Of a DNA stretch of 64,000 nt, positions 12,361 to 21,274 are shown one piece after another. The notes beneath the pieces are model-generated. The model did not search any database and was not told where the DNA came from. It was given only the letters and a program-made list of their open reading frames with translations. A program made the translations under genes and the position numbers. The DNA lies in the NCBI GenBank assembly GCA_008921705.1, contig VFFE01007724.1, positions 2,734,127-2,798,126 of the forward strand. The letters are read 5' to 3'. The stretch comes from Burhinus oedicnemus (lineage: Eukaryota; Chordata; Aves; Charadriiformes; Burhinidae). Each line of letters opens with the position of its first letter. Position 1 is the first letter of the stretch.

Positions 12361-12879
12361 ACAGTGCTGTCATGTATTCCTCAGCTTGGCAAGTAAGTGT
12401 GGCAGCTACGCTGATCACAGCCTGTAAACTGTAAATATTTGGTACTTAAACCACACATTTTCTTTTTTTTTTTTAATTCTACAATCATTATTCATCCAGG
12501 ACTGAAAAACTCCAAAACACATGACGTTTTTCTTCCTTTTGAAGACAGAAAGTGTAACAGCAGTGTTAATCTTCTGGAGACTTTTTAAATTTAAACTGCC
12601 AAACATAAAAATTAATGAGGTGTGAGGAGATGCAGGCTTTGGCATCTGTCTATCAACAACTTAAATATGGGAAAAGAAAATAATCTACTTGAATAGCATC
12701 TGATTGTCTGCTTTCTTTTGATTCCTATCTTGGTTCTGAGAGGCACTTAGTGCACAGAAAAAGAGCGCTTAATATCTGGCGAGACCAGCCTGCATGTCGC
12801 AGTCTCTCAAAGAGCATTAATTTTCAAGGATGAAATCAAAAAGGAATGTTGCTACTAATCTTTCTTTTAAAGTCCCAGC

Positions 12880-12990
12880 AGAAGGCAGATGTGGTGGGGT
12901 AGGCAGGTGTCCGCCCGGAGGTTTGGTGGCCGGAGCACGTGTGCTCCCTGGCAGCGGAGCTGCCTGCTCGCTCCGGTTTGTGTGTCTCAG
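12880..12990. promoter_or_regulatory. short CpG-rich patch with palindromic E-box
   Basis: About 110 bases with around eight CpGs, unusual for this window. At 12932-12947 the arms GGAGCAC and GTGCTCC flank GT, giving a 16-bp inverted repeat that contains the E-box CACGTG (12936-12941), the site class bound by bHLH-ZIP factors such as USF or MYC. Regulatory function is inferred only; no promoter elements or transcript evidence are visible. Confidence 0.3.
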
Positions 12991-13048
12991 TTGAATTTGG
13001 TTTGGTTTGCTGCTATCGACAGACGTTAAACCCAAATTGGCACACAGC

Positions 13049-13064
13049 TTTTTTTTTTTTTTTT
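13049..13064. repeat. poly-T run (16 T)
   Basis: Homopolymer seen directly. Confidence 0.9.
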
Positions 13065-13069
13065 ATTGG

Positions 13070-14945
13070 TTTGAAATGTAAAAAGTCTTTGACTATTTCT
13101 CCTCTATTTCTACCCACAAGGTGAAATCCTGTAGGCCTAAAACTTTCTTTTTAGCGATATTATTTTCCTTTGAATATTTACGGTTAAGATGCAGTAAAGA
13201 GTGTTCCAGTTTTGCGTTCTTTCCCCTCTGGAGTTTTGTAATACTCCCGAAAATGTTGGAGCTACTGTTTTAGAGTTTCTTTTTTAATTCTATATTAATA
13301 CATGAACCGCATTATTCATCTTTATATTGCACCAAAAGCCTCAATTTTAATTAACTTCTTTAAGGACTTCATTCTGTACCCATTGACATTAATTAAGAAG
13401 TTCCATTGGCTTTAGCTATCAGTCACCGCATTTGCTTGGGGCTAGATTCACCCAGGGGAGAGTTACAGAATTAGCCACGGAAATATCTTAAGCCAAGAAG
13501 GTGAGTCTGAACATCCACCTGCCTTGGAAACACAGCTGCTTGATTCAGGACTGCCAGGAGGACTCTACCTGTGCAGCATCTGAAGCCTGATCCGCTGAGA
13601 AGCATCTTTTAAGGCTGCCTAGGAGGTTCGGGACTGGTTTCTCAGCCGGCTCCTCTGTTTGAGGGCTGCACCGTATGTATTTGCTGGAGGTACCCCAGCT
13701 TTTTCCCCTCTCTCAGTTGCCATCTGACATTGTAGTGGTCTGCATGGTCTGCTGAGCTGTCGTGGCTGGAGTGTGAGACTCAGGGGCAGTGCACAGGTAG
13801 GAAATACCTTGCGTGAGCCCAGCAGAAGGTAAGGAAGAGCAGCCTGCTGTAATAGTTGTGGCCTTTACCTGGGGAGGACCAGACTGAGTTTTAGTCCGAG
13901 TTTACTGTTGATATTGTGAGTAAATAAACATTGGACAAAATGAAAAAATAATCCTGGCAACAAAGACCGGAGCTTGTGACTGACTTGTTGAGATGGGACA
14001 GTTTTGCACAGAGGAACCAGAGTTACTGCCTCCAGGGTAAAGTAGCCAGTGCTTTTTCTTCATTCCATTTTCGGTGTTGGGTGATGAAAGTTCAACTGTC
14101 TTTCTTGGATCTGACTCCCAATCAAAGTATATAGCATCTTGGATGATGCACCTCGCCTAAATATTTATAAAGTTACAGCCTTCAAAGGCTAGTGGCAGGG
14201 GCACGTTGCTTTTCATGGAAGTCTGTGGTTACTTTTTCAGTATCCTTGCCTTTAATAGTAGCAGTTGGAATTTTTGCCTCACCATGCTAAGAAACTGGAA
14301 AACTCTTGTGTGCGTGTTTGTGTAGACTTGTGTGCGTGTGTGAAGAAGTCCGTTTTGAGAAATGAACAAAGCAATCTGTCCTCTTTGGGAGCTTACTAAA
14401 GGGAATGGGCATTTCACATAAACTCTTAAGTTTGCACATAGAACAAAATAGCAAAAATAATGTAGTACTTATCCTAGGGAGCAGCAATAATTGTTTTATC
14501 TCTTTGTCCAGATATTTTCTGCCACATAACACACTCGGATACAGCTCATAATTTTTATCCTTTTCTTAATTATTTTTCTTGCATAACTGCACAAATCCAT
14601 TTTATATTTTTTTTTTAAGCAGACTGGTAACTTTCTGGAATTGAGATCATACAGAAGCAACAGCAGTTGCTTAAGTACATATAGATATTTTTTAAAGTGT
14701 ATTTAGAAAGTGATGCCTATTTTGGAAAAGAGTGAGAACTTCGTCTACTGCATATGGTTGATGACACAGTTAGCTTTCTTTCAAAGTTGAAATTATTCTG
14801 TGGTTATTGTTTATTTCCTTTATTCATTAACAGATTAGCTGTTTTTTAAAGCAATGCCAGATGAATTGAGCAAAAGAGCAGAACAAAGTCTAAGCCTGTA
14901 CTATTTTTGTCCAATGCTCATTAATCAAATGCATTTGGAAACAAA
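13070..14945. other. non-coding stretch, little seen
   Basis: No gene recognised. An imperfect TG-rich run occurs at about 14308-14342. Around 13370-13460 the sequence resembles, at low similarity, old palindromic amniote repeats (CCCATTGACATTAATTAAG and a GGCTAGATTCACCCA string), too weakly to call. Confidence 0.55.
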
Positions 14946-14948
14946 TAG

Positions 14949-15051
14949 TGGCCTTGATTCACTTACCCGCTATTATGCTGATGTAATTCCATCAAATTCT
15001 GAGGAGGTTTCTCTCTTTTACACCAGTGTGAGTAAAGAGAAAAATCAGGTC
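14949..15051. mobile_element. degraded palindromic MITE-like amniote repeat
   Basis: One end reads GGCCTTGATTCACTTAC and the other, reversed, reads AGACCTGAT...TTTACTCA. Internally TTTACACCAGTGTGAGTAA and a GATGTAATTCCATC core are present. This order of strings matches, from memory, a widespread non-autonomous palindromic repeat of turtles, crocodilians and birds (CTGATTTACACC..GTGTAA type). The copy is highly diverged. A plus-strand open frame (14854-15174) crosses it and is therefore not credible as a gene. The family name is not assigned because I cannot search a repeat library. Confidence 0.4.
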
Positions 15052-15635
15052 TTGCATCTCTCTAGCAAAAAGCAATTTGTTTGCCAGGAAGGCTGGATAA
15101 AATGTAGATATCACACAGGCAATATGCCTCTAGCTGCTGTGCTTACCATGAGCAGCTCAAAGAGAATTATTTAATCCTTGTTTGCATAGTAACTTCTGAT
15201 AAATAATTCAAGAACGTATGGCCTAAAGTTTTTTAAGGCAGTGCCTGAGGGAGATACACGATTCTGTTCTAGTTTTAACAAGGAACCAGGAACGCCAGCA
15301 CAGTTGTTAGAGCTGTATTCAAGCTCTTCGGACACGTTTTGGCGTAAAAGGTACGGTGAAATGCACAAGAGGACTTCAAGATATTTCGTGGGGAGTTGTC
15401 ACAAGAGGAAATACACCTCTGTGCAACGCAAATATTGTGTATTTGTAGTGTGAGAGGAAACTAGCAGGCTGGAAGATAGCTCTTCAGTAACAGGACTTAA
15501 TAGTGTAATCCATTAAACGAAATGTCTAGAGAGTGGTGTTCCGAAAAAGGATTTTATTTTATTCTTATTTTTTTTTAACCTTATCGCAACAAGATGCTTA
15601 ATACAGGCTTGCTGACAGTAAGGGCTTAAAATTGG

Positions 15636-15663
15636 CCTCTCTCTTTTTCCCCCCCCTCTCTCT
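15636..15663. repeat. 28-nt pure pyrimidine tract with near-mirror symmetry
   Basis: CT repeats, then T5, then C8, then CT repeats again, without a purine. The C block is flanked by CT arms, giving partial mirror symmetry, a sequence type capable of triplex (H-DNA) formation. That is a physical possibility, not a demonstrated function. Confidence 0.7.
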
Positions 15664-18095
15664 GGTTTATCTTTAACATGTTAAACTGATCCTGATTAAG
15701 GAATGAAATTGGTGTCATTATCTTTGGCTACTTTTTTCCTTTGTATTTTTGGGAAATTATTTCTTTATAAAACCAAAACAATTTTGTTAACCAACATAAT
15801 AACTTGAATTTATCTCTGTCAGATGGATTCCGATACCCTTATTACTTGCATCTGTTTACTGCAGTGGGGTTTGCTTTGAGTTAAGACGTAGCTGAATGTG
15901 AATAAGGAAGCTAAATCTGGACCTTACATCATTGATCTGGAAGGGCAAAAAAAAAAAAAGTAATTGTTATTCCGGGCAACCTAGGGGTTATCACGGCAAT
16001 TTAAAAACTATTTGTTCCCAGTCTATCATGGTTTTTGACATCCATACCTACAGCACCATATACAAAACTTATGTTTACTAATTACAAGAGCAATCATCAG
16101 CTGCTTGTTTGGATTTAGAGCAAAATTGTGTTTGTTCTCATCCAATTCTCTGACCTGAATTTTGTTTGGTTTGTGTTGTAGTAGAGTTTTATGTGACTGT
16201 ACTCTTTTATCAACACTGTTTTGCTTCACTATATGAAACATACAAAAAACAGTGAAGGTGACATTGACTTTCCTAACAGAAGGATACATAAAAGCTGACC
16301 TGGAACAATTTACCTGAAGTTTTCAGCTTGGTCATTTCCAGACTGTTGTACTCTGTAGGCAATTCTGATTTATATTTCAGTTACCTCAAAATAGATATTT
16401 GTAAAGATGTATGTTAAGTGAAACTTCATAACAAGCAAAATATTATTTTTAATAGAAATTATTGCTGGATGTATTTTTGATTGACTTTCTATCCCGTTCT
16501 AATATTATGCAGAAAAAGTGAGTTACCACTGAAGTTTTAGTGGCTAGGTAGAAAGAGTGAGAATCTCAGGAATGCAGTCTTCGTTCTTATCTGATGCAAA
16601 GAAATGCCCTAGATTTTTTGAGAGCTTTTAATCTTTGTTAGGGTGCCTGATGTTATGAACCTTTGAATGGAAGTAAGCAATTTGGCAAGAAATTGGTTAT
16701 TCTTGCAGAAAGCTCATAAATGAAAAAAGTGCAAATTTGGCAGAAGGACAAAGTGAAATGCGACTGTAGTAATTGTTCAAACATTTTGCCAGGCTCTCCC
16801 AGGCAGGCTGTTAAAATGCAAGTGTGGATGACAGCTGGGTATCTCCAGGTGAGGCTGACTTTGTTTGAAAATCTGGTTTTATTCTATGTAGGCGATTTGG
16901 CTGTTTGAATTTCAGCGAGGAGAAACAGTACGCGTACCATGCTTTGTGTTCGGTTTTTCCCTGTGTGTTTATTTGCAGAATTCCCGTTGAGACTCTTTTG
17001 TTACAGTGTTCCCTGGAAAATCCTTTAGTATCTCATGCCGTGCTTCTTTCAAACCTGAGGTGTAACAATACCATTTTAATCTCTCCATCTGTTGACGGCA
17101 GAAGATCAATGCTGTAAAATTGTATATTAATATAAACCTCTGGTGTGTTTTGTTTGGCATTTTTATTATTTCTGTCTTTCTCTTTATATAGGGGAAGTCT
17201 GTCATAGGATCCAGTTAAACCTCTAAGTTAAATTTTGCAGTCTTATTCTTTTGGGTCCTTTCTGCAGCAACACGTAGTCTCAATCAGTAAGATATTATAC
17301 CTGTACCTGACTTTAAGTATTAGAGAAGCACCAGTGAGTTGAGGAACTAGATGTCTCCTAGCACCTTTATAAATCAGAGCATATGTGAGGACCGCGCATT
17401 TGCTGCTTAGCTCTTATGTACAGAAAGCATGTTTTATTCTGGAGAAAATCCAACCTTGATAACTTGGAAACGAGACTCTCTCGAAGAGCTTGTACTTTAA
17501 GTACCAACACTTGGCTTTATGCGTATAGTTATATTGGTAGCAATGGCATTTATATTGCACTTTGTTCACGGTACTGAGACCTGATTTTGCAAGAGGTAAC
17601 CCAATAACAGGAAAGCACAGGGGAAATAGTTATAATGCGACAACAGTATCTGTTCAGACATGAAGCCATAAAGATGGTTGGAAGGGAAATACAGATATTT
17701 TTATTTGTTTTCAGTGTAGACCTTAACGTCGAAGTGTAGTCCTAGTTTTAGCAGTATCGATGACCTGCAGTTCTGTTGTCCTTTACGCAAGTGTTGAGTT
17801 TATCAGAGGTCACACGTTGGCTAATGTTTTGATAGCTCTTGACTTTCGTCTCCTGATTCTCATGCGTGTTCATTTTACTGTGGATTAGCCATAGGCTAAG
17901 CATGGGCACGTAGCAAATTACTCTCTGGCTCAAGTGACGTGCTGCAACTCACTTCTGTCTGAGTGTTTGATGTTTAAGTCATCGTCCAATGGACAAAGCA
18001 CTGTTCCGTGTACAAAACAGTGTGTCTCGCATTAGGAAGGAAGAATACACTTTAATAGAAATTCCAAGAACAATTAGGGGTAGTTTGCTTTAACT

Positions 18096-18113
18096 GTACA
18101 ATTACAATTGTAC
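18096..18113. repeat. 18-bp inverted repeat
   Basis: Arms GTACAATT and AATTGTAC are perfect complements separated by AC. May be a chance AT-rich palindrome or a dimeric binding site. Confidence 0.8.
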
Positions 18114-18880
18114 TATTAAAATGTATAATTCTTCCATAAATAACTACAATGCATAGGTATTGTGGAGCCCTATTCTGGTACACGTTGTCAAGAGAATGAT
18201 GTGGTCTGCAGGCTCCAAGTGCTGAAATTGGATAACAGGTTTCTCTTTAGTCTTAGCTTTAAAAAAAATAGAAAGCCTTCCCCATATGATAGAAAATACT
18301 GAAGTAGCAAGAGTTCAGCTATTCTCAACTGCGAGCTTACAAATTGAACATTGATTGCAATTTGAAAGTCAGATTATATTATATCATTTGCATCAGAAGT
18401 ATTTCTAGAGCTGACAAATGACAATGCCCAGTTGTTTTTTATTTCATGTGAAAATTCGTTACTCTTACTTCTGTGACCTTTCTACCCAGCAGGTTATACA
18501 ATGGAAGTGCTGCCTCTTTCATACTGAAACCCCGAGCGTGTAATGTGTATCTCACCCTTCAGAAAAGGTGCTCACATATATGGCTTAAGACACCTAAGCT
18601 TGTTTAAAAAATATGCTTTTATTTATTTATTTAACACCTTCCATAGAAATCCTGTATTATAGGCTGCTGCAACCTGTTCATAGCCTATAGGGATGATTTT
18701 ACTCAGAGGAAACAAACAATCCTAAGCAAAGACTACTAAGTATACGTGTCCAAACCTCTGTTTGACACCATGGAAGTTTTGGTATGTTTTTCACATCTCT
18801 TGCTAGTCTGAACAAAAAGACAAAGACACTCAATTTAACAGTAAAATTAAGGAAATTGGGGAATACCCCAGAGTCTGATA

Positions 18881-18914
18881 TTTTTTTTTTTATTATTTTA
18901 TTTATTTTATTTTA
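18881..18914. repeat. T10 run followed by (ATTTT)n
   Basis: Low-complexity T-rich sequence seen directly. Confidence 0.85.
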
Positions 18915-19271
18915 CTCCCCATTTCCTGGGCTGCTTTACATGAATTGATCTTGTTTAAGTTCATCTTGGACTGTAGCTGGTTACAGAGAAGAGCTGGTTG
19001 CTTATTCACTGGTTAGTTACACATCTGTGTGCAAAACGTTTGGGTCACTTACCTATTTTAGAATAAATGAACTCGATATTCTCTGAACATGGGTAGTTGT
19101 GTGTATACTTTTAAATAAAACTAGATCTGCTTACCCCTGCTTTTGCAAGTGCCAAGTTGAAGTTCATAAAGAGAGGGATACAGATGTCTTTAGTTCTTCG
19201 TGTTTGTTGCAATAGAGTAACTTTAAGTGATCATTGCCACCTGGGAGAAACGCTTGGAATTTCTGGACCTA

Positions 19272-19539
19272 TCAAAAAAATTGACGAGATGGCCTTGCAG
19301 TGCTGCTCCCATGCATCACCGTTGTTGGGGTCAACAGCCCCTCATCAGTGCCTGCAGAAGAAGAAACCTCAGAGCTCACACCGCTGTTTGTCAAGTTGTG
19401 TATGGTTGTAACGAAGATCTTGTCTTGTGATCGCTTATGCAAGTGAGTAATTTTATTCACACTGGTGATCTCGGTGACTTCAGGGAGACTGCTCACAGTG
19501 GTTTGCTGAGTTGAGGCTGCCATGTGTAAATTGTGGCTG
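19272..19539 (-). other. weak exon-like open segment, Ser/Thr-rich
   Basis: Minus-strand open frame ending at a TGA at 19272-19274, with an acceptor-like AAACTTCCAG just before 19539. The translated segment (an internal ATG gives MAASTQQTTVSSLPEVTEIT) is rich in Ser, Thr and Val and has an NLT N-glycosylation triplet, resembling a mucin-like extracellular stalk. Local GC is higher than in the flanks. Against it: the acceptor is short of pyrimidines, donor candidates (GGT|GTGAGC, ACG|GTGATG) are ambiguous, the length is within chance expectation, and two plus-strand frames are also open. I do not recognise a protein. Confidence 0.13.
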
Positions 19540-20860
19540 CTGGAAGTTTTATAATTACGTATTTTTTAATTAAATATTACATATCAAAACTATAAATTAT
19601 ATTTCTCCAGAGCCAAAGAATAATATGATACATGAAGTTACTCAGATGAAGGTGCTAGAGTTGCAGGAAGAACTGTCATCTTATTTTCTAAGTGACATCA
19701 ATTTGTGTGGCTAACATTTTAGTAATAAAAAGCAAAATGTAAATCTGTAGCCTGCTGTGAAGGGAAGTCTACAGTTTCAATGAACGCTGCAGGATCTACT
19801 CATAAATATTCATTAAACAGTGCCTTACTGAAAATGAAATTTAAGTACTTAAGGTAATGGAATAAAAGTAGTTGAGAAGCTTTTTCAGACATGTTGGAAA
19901 ACAGGATAGGAAAGAGTTAGGATAAAGTTTATGACTTGCTTTTTTTGATCTTAAAAGATACGATAAAAGCACTGTAGGGTTAATGGCACTGAAACGCCTT
20001 GTCCCACAGCTAGGGAAGCCACATTAGCTTTTGATGGAAAAAACAGTAGAATTTCCACCTCCCTGGACACGGGTGTTCAGTTACATCCTTCCATAACATT
20101 ATGATGTCAGGACTTTTACTTTTCTACATCATGAAAAATATGTGAAGTATTGTGTAGCTCATCGTTCTGAAACTGCAATGTTGTCCGCAAAGAAGGAAAA
20201 CGGCAAAGTTGCTCTTACTTCTTCAATTTTTGTTAAGACCCCCCCAAAATAGCAGTGCAGAGTGAATAAAATAGGCTCCACTGCAGGTGGAAGTGATTAT
20301 GGCTCTTCGTTTTCTTCACATGACAGTGATTACGTCTCTTCACACCGTTGGTTTCCAGCACAAGGGTGATCCATACTGAGGATGCTTCACTCTATGAGTA
20401 AGCCTGGGACTGGCCAGTGTGAAATGAGGGAGGGAAATGCTCACGTGAGTTGAAGTGTTCCTGCACGGCTCCCTCAAAGTCAGTGACAGCTTGTGCTCGT
20501 CCCACCTAGCCTGAGGTGCTTTACTGGCGTATCCAGATTAGGAGTTTGGTGGCCCCAATCTGGCCACATGTCCAGCAGAAGGGAAGTGAGCCCAAGCTGC
20601 CGTTGTCTTTCCACTAACTATACAGGGAGACTGTAGCAAGTGTGCTCCAACATTTGATGACTCGGTGTGTTGAAAGCGGCCGTTAGTCTCTGTAGGTGTA
20701 ATGCATTTACTGTGTCTCAGGGTTTGCTGCATATTTAACCAGATAGCACTTCTGAAAGTTTTGACAGGATCCCGAGTTAGCCATAGCTTTGAAATGTAAC
20801 TGCCAGCACCGTTTCCTTAAAGTATGCTGACAGATACTACTGGGCTTCTAATCTCTAGAG
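19540..20860. other. non-coding stretch, nothing firm
   Basis: No repeat or gene recognised. A perfect 12-bp palindrome TTAAGTACTTAA lies at 19841-19852, next to a CATAAATATTCATTAAACAG stretch that is AT-rich and homeodomain-like. Confidence 0.55.
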
Positions 20861-20866
20861 CCTGGT

Positions 20867-21231
20867 TTTATTGGAACAGGGAGAACTCTGATCTGCAGGA
20901 TGAGACAGATTCAAATAAAAGATTAGAAAAGCAAATTTCTTTCCTGCCCACTGTGCCCTTCAATGAGGAGATCTTTCCTTCCGCTTTTGCTTTCTCAAGT
21001 CCAGCAGTTTTCAGTGGTTCCATAGCTTGGAGACCCTGTGGAAAATTTGGGTCCCCAGTTAAACATGCTCCTCTCTGTCTTCCAAGAGCTGACAGGAGTT
21101 CTGCTCCCTGCTTGTCTTGGGAATTCCAGTGCCTTGGGCTATTGGTGCCTCCTGTGCTTTTCCTGCTGCATTTTGTGCTCCAGAAGGTCTCCAAGCTGAG
21201 AAATCTCCTCTTCCATTGTGAGTACGATAAC
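20867..21231 (-). other. candidate terminal exon (transcript 3' end), non-coding or unknown
   Basis: On the minus strand a good splice acceptor (CTGCCCTTTTCATCTTTTTTCAG, quoted up to 21232; the pyrimidine tract is CCTTTTCATCTTTTTT) begins a GC-richer segment. All three minus frames are open for a while: the longest stays open nearly the whole way, another for about 56 codons and ends in a TAA. An AATAAA polyadenylation hexamer lies at 20867-20872 (TTTATT on the plus strand). The acceptor-to-AATAAA arrangement is what a last exon would look like, about 0.37 kb long. Against it: no clear GU-rich downstream element, a plus-strand 149-codon frame is also open through composition, and no protein is recognised. 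Confidence 0.18.
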
Positions 21232-21274
21232 CTGAAAAAAGATGAAAAGGGCAGTCTTTTTAACACAATGTGAC

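Larger units (their letters stand above)
15060..19270. other. AT-rich non-coding stretch
   Basis: No gene recognised. Holds a pyrimidine tract (15636-15663), an 18-bp inverted repeat (18096-18113), an ATTT-rich run (18881-18914) and a perfect TATATTAATATA palindrome (17123-17134). A possible scrap of an old palindromic repeat lies near 17325-17380 (CTCCTAGCACCTTTATAAATC). Minus-strand open frame 16026-16289 has no supporting signal. Confidence 0.55.

Noticed and set aside
12118..12418. Pro/Ser/Ala-rich minus-strand open frames
   Set aside because: Explained by GC-rich composition; an AATAAA falls inside and there is no splice pair.
14854..15174. 106-codon plus-strand open frame beginning MPDELSKRAEQSLS
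   Set aside because: It crosses a recognisable palindromic repeat relic and has no splice support.
17325..17380. Possible fragment of a palindromic MITE-like repeat (CTCCTAGCACCTTTATAAATC)
   Set aside because: Too short and too diverged to separate from chance.
20824..21273. 149-codon plus-strand open frame
   Set aside because: The opposite strand is equally open, GC is raised, no domain or start context is evident, and one frame of this length is about what chance gives in six frames of 64 kb.
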